A DNA stretch of 16,203 nucleotides from UBA1367 sp040268355 (GTDB taxonomy: Bacteria > Actinomycetota > Coriobacteriia > Coriobacteriales > Atopobiaceae), in the NCBI GenBank assembly GCA_040268355.1, contig JAWRIT010000029.1:1-16203 (forward strand), read 5' to 3'. Below, in pieces: positions 6,698-13,866 of the stretch (its first letter is position 1; each line of letters starts with the position of its first letter). Made by a program: the position numbers and the translations under genes. Below the pieces are notes generated by a model. It was not told where the DNA came from, did no database searches, and saw only the letters and a program-made list of their open reading frames with translations.

Positions 6698-7546
6698 ATG
6701 ACACACGACGAGAAGCGCGAACTCGAACTGACCGCGACGCGCGTGCGCGAGGGAATCCTGACTTCGACGCATGCGGCAAAGTCAGGCCATCCCGGCGGAA
6801 GCCTCTCCGCGGCCGACCTGTTCACCTACCTGTATGGTCCCGAGCTTCGGGTCGACCCGAGCGACCCGAGGGCACCGGGACGCGACCGCTTCGTGCTTTC
6901 GAAGGGGCATACCGTCCCCGGCCTCTACAGCGTGCTGGCCCTGCGCGGGTTCTTCCCCTCCGAGGACCTGACCACCCTGCGCCACGTGGGCTCGCACCTG
7001 CAGGGCCACCCCAACATGAACACCACGCCGGGCATCGACATGTCGACGGGCTCGCTCGGCCAGGGCGTGTCGGCGGCGGCGGGCATGGCCAAGGGCGCCA
7101 AGCTGCGCGGCGAGGACCTGCGCGTCTACACGCTCCTCGGCGACGGCGAGATGGACGAAGGCGAGGTGTGGGAGGCCGCGATGTTCGCCTCCCACTACAA
7201 GCTGGACAACCTCTGCCTGATCGTCGACATCAACGGCCTGCAGATCGACGGTCGCACCGAAGAGGTCATGGACACCGCCTCGCTCGCCGAGAAGCTCGCC
7301 GCCTTCGGCTTTGACGTCATCGAGATCGACGGGCACGACTTCGACCAGATCGAGGGCGCCTTCGCGCGCTTCCACGCCAACATCGGCGGCGAGAAGCCCA
7401 CCGCCGTGCTCGCCCGCACCATCAAGGGCAAGGGCGTCTCGTACATGGAAGACCAGGTCGGGTGGCATGGCAAGGCGCCCAACGACGAAGAGTACGCGCA
7501 GGGCATGGCCGAGCTCGCAGCCAAGCGCGCCGAACTGGAGGGATAG
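6698..7546 (+). CDS. Transketolase, N-terminal (TPP-binding) subunit
   Basis: This 282-residue protein is the thiamine-diphosphate-binding half of a split transketolase, which transfers two-carbon units between sugar phosphates. It takes the D-xylulose 5-phosphate made by UlaF. Family motifs are SGHPGGS (29-35), LSKGH (67-71), GSLGQG (118-123), and the TPP/metal motif GDGEMDEGEVWEAA (148-161) through DING (177-180). The true start is the ATG at 6698, 13 bases after ulaF with GGGGG upstream; the upstream extension of the frame lies inside ulaF. It ends three bases before the C-terminal subunit, as is usual for split transketolases in Firmicutes and Actinomycetota. Confidence 0.95.
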   Translation: MTHDEKRELELTATRVREGILTSTHAAKSGHPGGSLSAADLFTYLYGPELRVDPSDPRAPGRDRFVLSKGHTVPGLYSVLALRGFFPSEDLTTLRHVGSHLQGHPNMNTTPGIDMSTGSLGQGVSAAAGMAKGAKLRGEDLRVYTLLGDGEMDEGEVWEAAMFASHYKLDNLCLIVDINGLQIDGRTEEVMDTASLAEKLAAFGFDVIEIDGHDFDQIEGAFARFHANIGGEKPTAVLARTIKGKGVSYMEDQVGWHGKAPNDEEYAQGMAELAAKRAELEG

Positions 7547-7549
7547 ACG

Positions 7550-8500
7550 ATGGCAGACGTCAAGAAGGTCGCCACGCGCGACAGCTATGGCAGGGCGCTC
7601 ACGGAGTTGGGCGAGGAGCACGAGAACCTGGTCGTGCTCGACGCGGATCTGGCTGGGGCCACGAAGACCAGCATGTTCAAGGCGGCCTTCCCGGAGCGCC
7701 ACATCGACTGCGGCATCGCCGAGTCCAACATGATGGGCGTGGCCGCCGGACTCTCGACGATGGGCATCGTCCCCTTTGCGTCGACCTTCGCCATGTTCGC
7801 CGCCGGCCGTGCGTTCGAGCAGGTGCGAAACTCCATCGGCTACCCGCACCTCAACGTGAAGATCGGGGCCACGCATGGTGGCATCTCGGTCGGCGAGGAC
7901 GGGGCGTCGCATCAGTGCTGCGAGGACTTCGCTCTCATGCGCTCCATCCCGGGCATGACGGTCATGTGCCCGTCCGACGACGTGGAGGCCCGCGCGATGG
8001 TTCGCGCCGCCTACGAGATGGAGGGACCCGTCTACATGCGCTTTGGGCGCGCGGCCACGCCGGTGATCCATGACGAGGGCTTCGACTTTCGCATCGGCAA
8101 AGGCGAGGTGCTCAAGGACGGCACGGACGTCGCGATCATCGCGACCGGCATCATGGTGCCCGAGGCCCTCGAGGCCGCCCAACAGCTCGACAAGGAGGGC
8201 ATCAGTGCCCGCGTCATCAACATGGCGACCATCAAGCCGCTCGACGCCGAGCTGGTGGTCCAGGCCGCCAAGGACTGCGGACGCATCGTGACTGTGGAGG
8301 AGCACACGGTGATCGGTGGGCTGGGCGAGGCGGTCTGCGGGGTGCTCGCCGAGCGGCAGCCCACTCCGGTGCGCCGCGTGGGGGTCAACGACGAGTTTGG
8401 TCACTCTGGCCCCGCCGCCGAGCTGCTCGTGCAGTTCGGACTCTGCGCCGACCACATCGCCGAGGTTGGTCGCGACCTCTGCGCCGACGCCGCTCGATGA
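7550..8500 (+). CDS. Transketolase, C-terminal subunit
   Basis: This 316-residue protein supplies the pyrimidine-binding and C-terminal domains of the split transketolase and must pair with the preceding gene product. The cofactor-activating glutamate of the pyrimidine domain is expected at Glu58 in DCGIAESNMMG (53-63). Substrate-side motifs include the SVGEDGASHQ stretch and PVYMRFGR, and the transketolase C-terminal domain occupies about residues 190-310. The ATG is three bases after the previous stop, with its ribosome binding site (GGAGG) inside the end of that gene, so translation is probably coupled. Residues and length (about 310) are typical. 1-deoxy-D-xylulose-5-phosphate synthase is excluded because that enzyme is a single longer chain. 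Confidence 0.95.
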   Translation: MADVKKVATRDSYGRALTELGEEHENLVVLDADLAGATKTSMFKAAFPERHIDCGIAESNMMGVAAGLSTMGIVPFASTFAMFAAGRAFEQVRNSIGYPHLNVKIGATHGGISVGEDGASHQCCEDFALMRSIPGMTVMCPSDDVEARAMVRAAYEMEGPVYMRFGRAATPVIHDEGFDFRIGKGEVLKDGTDVAIIATGIMVPEALEAAQQLDKEGISARVINMATIKPLDAELVVQAAKDCGRIVTVEEHTVIGGLGEAVCGVLAERQPTPVRRVGVNDEFGHSGPAAELLVQFGLCADHIAEVGRDLCADAAR

Positions 8501-8524
8501 TCGCGCGCGACGCCTCGGCCCTCT

Positions 8525-8562
8525 CCGCCAGCCGCGCCCATCCTGACGAGGGCTGACGGCGG
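8525..8562 (+). terminator. Weak hairpin between transketolase and transaldolase genes
   Basis: CCGCCAGCC (8525-8533) can pair with GGCTGACGGCGG (8551-8562) with a small bulge and a 17-base loop, in the 140-base gap after the transketolase. No T run follows. It may only reduce readthrough, leaving the transaldolase gene in the same operon at a different level. Confidence 0.25.
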
Positions 8563-8640
8563 GTGTGCTGGACTTGGCGCCACCATAGTTCGTCTCGATG
8601 CGACAGATAGTCATTGCCAGACAGAAAAGGAGAAACTGCC

Positions 8641-9318
8641 ATGAAGTTCTTCGTCGACACCGCTGATCTCGATGACATCCGCACCGCCGCAAGCTGGGGA
8701 TGCCTCTCGGGCGTCACCACCAATCCCACCCTCTATGCCAAGACCGGCGGCAAGCTCGCCGACTTCGAGCCCCATATGGTCAAGATCTGCGAGATCTGCG
8801 AGGGTCTGCCGGTCTCCGCCGAGTCGACCGCAGAGACCACCGATGACATGATCGCCGAGGGACGACGCCTGGCAGGGCTCGCACCCAACATCGTGGTCAA
8901 GCTTCCCATCTGCGAGGAGAGCCTGCCCGCCTGCCGTCAGCTTGCCTCCGAGGGCATTCGCGTCAACATGACGCTCATCTTCTCGGCCGCGCAGGCGCTT
9001 CTGGCCGCGCGTGCCGGCGCACGCTACATCTCGCCGTTCGTGGGTCGCTTCGACGACATCGGCGACGACGGCCTGGCACAGCTCGAGACCATGGTCTCCG
9101 CGGTCAAGAACTACCGCTACGGGTACTGGGACGAGGAGGATGGTCCCGAGATCATCACCGCGTCCGTCCGCACGCCCAACCATGTCGTGCAGGCCGCGCT
9201 CATGGGCGCCGACATCGCCACCGTGCCCTTCGCCGCCCTCAAGAAGTGCGTGCACCATCCGCTGACCGACCAGGGCCTGGCCTCCTTCGCGGCCGACTGG
9301 GCAAAGGTGACGGGGTAG
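8641..9318 (+). CDS. Transaldolase (small TalC/FSA-type subfamily)
   Basis: This 225-residue TIM-barrel class I aldolase of the short transaldolase/fructose-6-phosphate aldolase family moves dihydroxyacetone units between sugar phosphates and completes the non-oxidative pentose phosphate branch begun by the transketolase. Key residues are Asp6 (FFVDTAD), TTNPTL (26-31), the Schiff-base Lys87 (NIVVKLPI) and Phe133 (ISPFVGR). In true fructose-6-phosphate aldolases the last position is Tyr and in transaldolases it is Phe, so genuine transaldolase activity is predicted. The ATG at 8641 has AAGGAG eight bases upstream; an in-frame extension upstream is not conserved in sequence style. It follows the transketolase by 140 bases and is the last gene of the rightward block. 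Confidence 0.93.
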   Translation: MKFFVDTADLDDIRTAASWGCLSGVTTNPTLYAKTGGKLADFEPHMVKICEICEGLPVSAESTAETTDDMIAEGRRLAGLAPNIVVKLPICEESLPACRQLASEGIRVNMTLIFSAAQALLAARAGARYISPFVGRFDDIGDDGLAQLETMVSAVKNYRYGYWDEEDGPEIITASVRTPNHVVQAALMGADIATVPFAALKKCVHHPLTDQGLASFAADWAKVTG

Positions 9319-9434
9319 CCGGTAGCCGTCGCCGAACACACCGGCAGGCTTCTGTAGCGAGCGGGTGACGGGATCCCCCTCTCCCCTCCTTACGTCGTCT
9401 CCAATCGTTCCTGTCGCCCGCCTGCCACACGCTG

Positions 9435-9467
9435 CCGCCCGCATGCCTCATAGAGGCGTGCGGGCGG
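9435..9467. terminator. Strong hairpin between convergent transaldolase and rpiR genes
   Basis: A 15-bp stem with a single G.T wobble (CCGCCCGCATGCCTC at 9435-9449 with GAGGCGTGCGGGCGG at 9453-9467) and a three-base loop lies in the 261-base gap between convergent genes. No T run follows on either strand, but long GC-rich stems can terminate in high-GC bacteria. Its near-perfect symmetry suits bidirectional termination. Confidence 0.7.
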
Positions 9468-9478
9468 TACGGTATCGG

Positions 9479-9494
9479 GCGCCGCGAACGGCGC
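9479..9494. terminator. Second short hairpin in the convergent gap
   Basis: GCGCCG (9479-9484) pairs perfectly with CGGCGC (9489-9494) around a CGAA tetraloop, 11 bases after the large hairpin. It is probably an accessory part of the same bidirectional terminator region. Confidence 0.35.
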
Positions 9495-9579
9495 GACCCC
9501 CTCCTTGCGCTCCTGCGGGCCCTTTCGGTGCTCCCATGGCCCTCCCAGCACCCCCGCGGTCGTTCTCATGCCACTCGTG

Positions 9580-10419
9580 TCACGTGGCATCCCCTCGGTC
9601 GAAGTGGCGCACGGCGTACTCATGGAAGAGCAGGTCGAAGAAGAAGCTCAGGCCATAGCGCGTGTACACGTTCCGCAGCCCGATGCTGCTCACCGCGTCG
9701 GAGTCGTACTCGGTGGCGCTGAGGTAGAAGATGCGGTCATAGACCTCCAGAAGCCGCGAGGAGCGATTGAGCGTGACGAGCACCTTCCGGGAATGCAGCG
9801 GCCTCAGGTCGTCGAGGCTTGCGAGCGCGAAATTGCCGGTGGCCGATGCCGTGATGAGGAGGTCCTGCGGGCCGAGGCCCTGCAGCAGGCGGATGCTCTC
9901 CACCGAGTCGATGGCGATGTGCACGAGCTTGCCGGCGGTGAGCATGCCCTCTTGGAACTCCTCGACCCCCGTGCTCGACGTTCGGGCATGAAGGACGCAC
10001 ACCTGCCCGGCACGGTCGATCTGGTCAACCAGCCACGCGAGGCCCTGGGCCTGGGCCATCGCGCTCACGTCGCTGATCATCCCCGTCATCTGGTCCGAGA
10101 GGTAGTGGGCGAAGTTTGGGTGGTTGGTGTAGGCGGCGAACCGGTCGTAGTGGCTCCGTATGGCGGCGTGCTGCTGCTTCAGGTCCGCGAAGCCCCGATA
10201 GCCGAGCGACTTCGCGAATCGCTGGATGCTACTGCGCGACACGTAGCAGTCGGCGGCCACGTCATAGATGTTGAGCTCGTTGAGGTCGTGCAGGTGGGAG
10301 AGCAGGTAGTGTGCCAGTATGGCCTGGGGTCCCTCCACGTCATTACGATTGAGCACGGCAAGCAGCGAGGTCAGGAGATTGAAGTTGTAGAGGCTGTACA
10401 CCGGTTCGTGTTCGGTCAT
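9580..10419 (-). CDS. RpiR/MurR-family transcriptional regulator
   Basis: This 279-residue regulator has an N-terminal helix-turn-helix domain of the RpiR type (about 10-90) and a C-terminal SIS sugar-phosphate-binding domain (about 115-245). The recognition region is near IYDVAADCYVSRSSIQRFAKSLGY, which has the phased A-x-x-x-x-VSRSSI-RF pattern of the family. The SIS part includes QVCVLHARTSS and DLLITASATGNF. The ATG at 10419 is chosen because GGGAGGGAG lies immediately upstream; a GTG four codons earlier (10431) is a weaker alternative. It lies downstream of the beta-glucoside genes on the same strand but behind a terminator-like hairpin. It probably senses a sugar phosphate and controls the bgl operon, though control of the ascorbate genes cannot be excluded. 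Confidence 0.88.
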   Translation of the reverse strand: MTEHEPVYSLYNFNLLTSLLAVLNRNDVEGPQAILAHYLLSHLHDLNELNIYDVAADCYVSRSSIQRFAKSLGYRGFADLKQQHAAIRSHYDRFAAYTNHPNFAHYLSDQMTGMISDVSAMAQAQGLAWLVDQIDRAGQVCVLHARTSSTGVEEFQEGMLTAGKLVHIAIDSVESIRLLQGLGPQDLLITASATGNFALASLDDLRPLHSRKVLVTLNRSSRLLEVYDRIFYLSATEYDSDAVSSIGLRNVYTRYGLSFFFDLLFHEYAVRHFDRGDAT

Positions 10420-10449
10420 GCTCCCTCCCACCCATATGACATCACGAAA

Positions 10450-10482
10450 GGCAGGAGACGCCCGTGACGGTCGTCCCCTGCC
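10450..10482 (-). terminator. Terminator-like hairpin between bgl PTS gene and rpiR
   Basis: Read leftward, GGCAGGGGACG (10482-10472) and CGTCTCCTGCC (10460-10450) form an 11-bp stem with one mismatch and an 11-base loop, followed by TTTC. It lies in the 90-base gap after the EIIBC gene. It would reduce transcription of rpiR from the bgl promoter, leaving the regulator at a low or separately controlled level. Confidence 0.55.
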
Positions 10483-10509
10483 AGACAGTGCGGCCTTTGC
10501 GTTCGCCGA

Positions 10510-11937
10510 TCAGCTGCTCGATCGTGCGCGCTCTGCGACCTGCCTTGCCAGCGCGCGCCTGCCGAGCACGTAGGTGACGACGAATGCGACGACCACGGCT
10601 ATGACCATGACAGCCATCATACCGATGAAGTTGGTCCACGTGCCGTCGGGATTGATGTAGGCGGCAAAGGAGACGAAGCCGGGGTTTGCGACCACGTACT
10701 GCGTGAAGCCAAAGAGGCCCGCGATGAAGCCACCCACGCCACCGCCGACCATGGCACCGATGAGCGGGTAGCGCTTGGTGAAGAGCACGCCGTAGACACC
10801 CGGTTCGGTGATGCCGCACAGGGCCGTGACGCCCGCGCCGGTCGCGACGGACTTGTCGTCGGCGTCCCTGGCAAGCAGCGCCGCGGCCAGGCAGGCGCCA
10901 CCCACGGCGACGTTTGCCGGCGCCATGCCGGTGCAGATCAGCGGATCGGAGCCGACCTCGGCGAGAAGCTGGAAGAGCACGGGGTAGGTGGCGTTGTTCA
11001 TGCCAAAGAAGACCATCCAGCAGGTGAGCGAGCCAATGAGCGAGACGGCGACGGCCGGCACGCTGCGGTAGACGGCAAGGAAGGCCCCGGCGAGAAGCGT
11101 GCCGAGCCAGTTGCCCAAAGGTCCCAGGGCGATGAGGGTGACGGGCACGGTGATGAGCATGGTGACGAGCGGCACGACGACCGTACGCAGGTATACGGGC
11201 AGGTGGTTCTGCAGCCAGCGGTACAGGTAGCTCATGAAGACGCAGCCGAGAATCACGGGGAAGACGGTGGAGTTGTAGGCGACGGACGCGACGGGGATGC
11301 CCAAGAAGTCGAGGGGAATGGGTTCGGCGGCGCCGGTGTAGTTGATGGTCACGAAGAGCAGGGTGGCGCCCAGGAAGGCCCCGAGGAAGCCGTTTGACTT
11401 GAGTCGCTGGGCGCAGGAGAAGCCGATGAACACGGGCAGGAAGTAGAACGTCGCCTGGTTCAGGGAGAAGAAGACGCGGTAGATGCCGCTCTCGGTGGTC
11501 ACGCCAAAGAAGGTGGTGAGGATGGTGAGCACCGCGCCCGTAAGACCACCCGCGATGAGGACGGGAATGACCGGCGCGAAGGTGCCGCCGATGAAGGAGA
11601 GGACGGTGGTCACCAGGTTGCCATCGCTGGCAGCGGCATCCGCCGCGGCCGCCTCGGGGTCATCGACCTCGCCACCAAGCCTGATGTCGGCATGCTTGGA
11701 GAACTCCTCGTAGAGGCTTGGTACGTCCTGGCCGATGACGAACTGGTACTCGCCGTTCTGCAAGACGAGGTTGAGCACGCCAGGTATGCTCTTTGCCGTG
11801 TCCTGATCGAGCTTGGACCTATCGCGCAGGTTGACGCGCAGTCGCGTCATGCAGTGCGAGACGTTCGCGATGTTGTCCGTGCCGCCACATGCCTCGATGA
11901 TGGCGTCGCGCAAGGCAGCATAATCTCTCTGTGCCAT
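10510..11937 (-). CDS. PTS beta-glucoside-type EIIBC permease, no EIIA domain
   Basis: This 475-residue membrane protein imports and phosphorylates a beta-glucoside-like sugar. The EIIB domain is at residues 1 to about 85, with phosphocysteine Cys29 in NVSHCMTRLRV and the FVIGQDV strand. An Ala/Asp-rich linker (about 90-106) leads to the EIIC domain (about 107-470), with multiple membrane helices and the glucose/beta-glucoside-family motif GITEPGVYGV at 375-384. The chain stops after EIIC. BglF-type proteins of about 625 residues carry a C-terminal EIIA, which is missing here, so phosphate must come from an EIIA encoded elsewhere. The ATG at 11937 is preceded by AAAGGAGAG. It lies 27 bases after the 6-phospho-beta-glucosidase gene, which explains its substrate class; the exact sugar is not determined. 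Confidence 0.93.
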   Translation of the reverse strand: MAQRDYAALRDAIIEACGGTDNIANVSHCMTRLRVNLRDRSKLDQDTAKSIPGVLNLVLQNGEYQFVIGQDVPSLYEEFSKHADIRLGGEVDDPEAAAADAAASDGNLVTTVLSFIGGTFAPVIPVLIAGGLTGAVLTILTTFFGVTTESGIYRVFFSLNQATFYFLPVFIGFSCAQRLKSNGFLGAFLGATLLFVTINYTGAAEPIPLDFLGIPVASVAYNSTVFPVILGCVFMSYLYRWLQNHLPVYLRTVVVPLVTMLITVPVTLIALGPLGNWLGTLLAGAFLAVYRSVPAVAVSLIGSLTCWMVFFGMNNATYPVLFQLLAEVGSDPLICTGMAPANVAVGGACLAAALLARDADDKSVATGAGVTALCGITEPGVYGVLFTKRYPLIGAMVGGGVGGFIAGLFGFTQYVVANPGFVSFAAYINPDGTWTNFIGMMAVMVIAVVVAFVVTYVLGRRALARQVAERARSSS

Positions 11938-11964
11938 GTGCTTCTCTCCTTTCCCATGCCCGCC

Positions 11965-13443
11965 CTAGATGACCTTGTCGAACTTCTTGGTGAAGCTGCG
12001 CCACTCGTCCATGTCGTAGCCCCACTCCTGCCCATTGGACTTGATGAGCCTGCTGTACCAGAAGAAGGAGTCCTTCTTGTGGCGGCTGAGGTCGCGCACG
12101 TCGTCGTCGGTCGTGTTGACGAAGACGAGGCCATAGCGCTTGGCCATGCCGTTGCCGGTGGAGAGCAGGTCGGTGAAGCTCCAGGGATTGAAGCCAAAGA
12201 CCTCGACGCCGTCGGCGATCGCAAGGCCAAGGTTGTAGACGTGGTCACGCAGATAGTCGATGCGTCCCTTATCGTGGATCTCGCCATGCTCGTCGAGATC
12301 CTCGTGCGCACCAAAGCCGCATTCGGTGACCACCATCGGGAGCCGGTAGTGGTCCCACAGGTAGCGCAGGGAGTAGCGCAGGGAGACCGGATCGATGTGC
12401 CAGTCCCAGTCGGTGGTTTCGAGGTAGGGGTTGCGATCCTCGGCGTACTCACCGGCGATGTTGGGATAGACGAAGTTCCCCTTCACGCCGGAGGGGTTCA
12501 GCCCCTCCTCGCGGGTGAGGTCGGGGTCGGGCTGCATGCCCATGTTGGAGCGGTAGCAGTTGACGGCGATGAAGTCGATCTCGGCCTGTGCGAGCAGTTC
12601 CATGTCACCGGGCATGATCTTGGGGTCGATGTCGTTCTCGGCCCAGTAGGTGCGCACAAAGCCACTGTAGTCGCGGAAGACGTAGGTGTCGTTCCAGATC
12701 TTTTGGGTGAGCTCCTCGGCGTTCATCACGGCGATCTGGTCCTGGGGGTTTGCGGTCTTGGGATAGATGGGCACGTAGCCGGGGACGGGCCCGATCTTGC
12801 CGCCCTCGACCATCTCGTGGCAGGCGATGACGGCCTTCGCGTGGCACAGGTTCATGATGTGGTTGATCTGCCACTTCTCGCGGAACCAGTCCGTGCACCC
12901 CTTGGAGACGCCCAGCCAGTGGCCGTAGCAGATCTGCATGTTCTGCTCGTTGATGGACAGCCAGTACTTGACGCGGTCGCCAAAGTGCTCGAAGCAGGTG
13001 CGGCAGTAGAAGGCGAACTCGTCGATGACGGAGCGCTCGCGCCAGCCGCCCATCTCGTCGACCCAGACGGGAAGATCGTAGTGGTAGAGCGTGACGATGG
13101 GGGTGATGCCGGCTGCGATGAGCTCGTCGATGAGCGCGTCGTAGAAGGCGATGCCCTCGGGATTGACCACGTGATCGGCGGCGGGGATGATGCGCGACCA
13201 GGAGAGCGAGAAGCGGTAGGAGGTGAAGCCGCACTCCTTCATGAGGGCCACGTCCTCGCGGAAGTGGTGGTAGTGGTCGGCCGCGACGGAGTTGTCGGCG
13301 AAGGGCTTCTTGGTCTGAGAGTTGAGGTCGATGGTGGCGGCGGTCCTGCCGCCCTCGGTGGTCGCCCCCTCGACCTGCCAAGCCGCGCTCGAGGCTCCCC
13401 AAAGGAATCCCTCTGGGAAGATGGGGTTGGAGCTGTGCTTCAT
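11965..13443 (-). CDS. 6-phospho-beta-glucosidase, glycoside hydrolase family 1
   Basis: This 492-residue cytoplasmic enzyme hydrolyses phosphorylated beta-glucosides brought in by the adjacent PTS, releasing glucose 6-phosphate and an aglycone or sugar. GH1 signatures: N-terminal FPEGFLWGASSAAWQVEGA (9-27), the acid/base glutamate Glu166 in the variant motif NEQN (165-168), and the nucleophile Glu374 in VVTECGFG (371-378). Phosphate recognition is indicated by Ser428, Lys435 and Tyr437 (LLSTGNGMAKRYG), the S...K-x-Y pattern that separates 6-phospho-glycosidases from plain beta-glucosidases. The ATG at 13443 has GGGAGG six bases upstream. It is the first gene of the leftward bgl operon. 6-phospho-beta-galactosidase activity is less likely but not excluded. 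Confidence 0.94.
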   Translation of the reverse strand: MKHSSNPIFPEGFLWGASSAAWQVEGATTEGGRTAATIDLNSQTKKPFADNSVAADHYHHFREDVALMKECGFTSYRFSLSWSRIIPAADHVVNPEGIAFYDALIDELIAAGITPIVTLYHYDLPVWVDEMGGWRERSVIDEFAFYCRTCFEHFGDRVKYWLSINEQNMQICYGHWLGVSKGCTDWFREKWQINHIMNLCHAKAVIACHEMVEGGKIGPVPGYVPIYPKTANPQDQIAVMNAEELTQKIWNDTYVFRDYSGFVRTYWAENDIDPKIMPGDMELLAQAEIDFIAVNCYRSNMGMQPDPDLTREEGLNPSGVKGNFVYPNIAGEYAEDRNPYLETTDWDWHIDPVSLRYSLRYLWDHYRLPMVVTECGFGAHEDLDEHGEIHDKGRIDYLRDHVYNLGLAIADGVEVFGFNPWSFTDLLSTGNGMAKRYGLVFVNTTDDDVRDLSRHKKDSFFWYSRLIKSNGQEWGYDMDEWRSFTKKFDKVI

Positions 13444-13458
13444 AGGATGCCTCCCAAA

Positions 13459-13507
13459 TTCCGAAAACTGACCTTGGCATCAGAGCGTAGGCAAGTCGTT
13501 TCGGGAA
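13459..13507. promoter_or_regulatory. Imperfect inverted repeat upstream of the bgl operon
   Basis: TTCCGAAAAC (13459-13468) and GTTTCGGGAA (13498-13507) match as an inverted repeat at 8 of 10 positions, starting 16 bases upstream of the glucosidase start codon. I found no convincing -35/-10 pair around it. It is a candidate operator for the RpiR-type regulator at the end of the operon, by position only. Confidence 0.25.
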
Positions 13508-13550
13508 GGGGGTGCAAGTTGTGAACCTCAGCTCGCGGACGTGCGGAGCT

Positions 13551-13600
13551 GACACAGGTGACACAGGAGAAGAACACAGGGGAAGAGGCACGTATGTGTC
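13551..13600 (+). repeat. Tandem GACACAGG-type repeat, left of the AbiE module
   Basis: Three units of GACACAGG followed by variable (T / AGAA / GGAA) bases lie at 13551-13584, the third with GAACACA, and end in GAGGCACGTATGTGTC (13585-13600). The same unit and the same kind of terminal block (GAGGCAC, then a TA-centred CGTGTC) recur at 15762-15825 on the other side of the AbiE genes. GACACA and TGTGTC at the two ends are inverted, so the array can fold as a hairpin, as REP-type elements do. The rest of the 423-base gene-free stretch 13444-13866 holds the candidate bgl operator and the 156-bp element; no gene is visible in it. Confidence 0.6.
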
Positions 13601-13675
13601 GTGGCGAGGAGCGGCGGGAGGAGGCTTCGGCGCGGGAGACTCACCTGCCTCGCTTCACTCGGCTCGCTCCCCCAT

Positions 13676-13831
13676 CAATCGAGTGCGAAGGTGTCGCCGA
13701 CGCGGATGACACCGCCATTCCGAAAAGACCTGGTAGATGAGTCGCTTGAGCACGATAGGCACGTGCACAAGTGGTCGAAGCTTCGCACTCGATGAGGACA
13801 ACGACGCCCGCAGGCCCAGTACCCTAGAGGG
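13676..13831 (+). repeat. 156-bp structured repeat, copy 1
   Basis: This stretch aligns without gaps to 15607-15762 in the same orientation; I count 23 differences (about 85% identity), 20 of them transitions. Perfect 13-bp inverted arms, ATCGAGTGCGAAG (13678-13690) and CTTCGCACTCGAT (13781-13793), close two internal hairpins. Hairpin 1: GGTG 13690-13693 and TCGC 13694-13697 with GCGG 13702-13705 and CACC 13710-13713. Hairpin 2: CGCTTG 13743-13748 and GCACG 13750-13754 with CGTGC 13762-13766 and CAAGTG 13768-13773, loop ATAGGCA. Short open frames cross the element on both strands, but amino acid changes between the copies are frequent, so coding is unlikely. It could be a MITE, a palindrome-associated element or a structured RNA. 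Confidence 0.8.
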
Positions 13832-13866
13832 TCCGTTATGGGTCCGACACCCTACGTGCAAAGGCC

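Noticed and set aside
6782..8692. Long minus-strand open frame (636 codons) across the transketolase genes
   Set aside because: It lies opposite two well-supported enzyme genes with intact catalytic motifs and has low-complexity composition; it is a GC-driven shadow.
8641..9318. Naming the small aldolase fructose-6-phosphate aldolase (fsa)
   Set aside because: The discriminating position is Phe133, as in transaldolases, not the Tyr of fructose-6-phosphate aldolases.
11692..13524. Long plus-strand open frame (610 codons) opposite the GH1 and EIIBC genes
   Set aside because: It is antisense to two genes with intact family signatures; no domain or credible start is visible.
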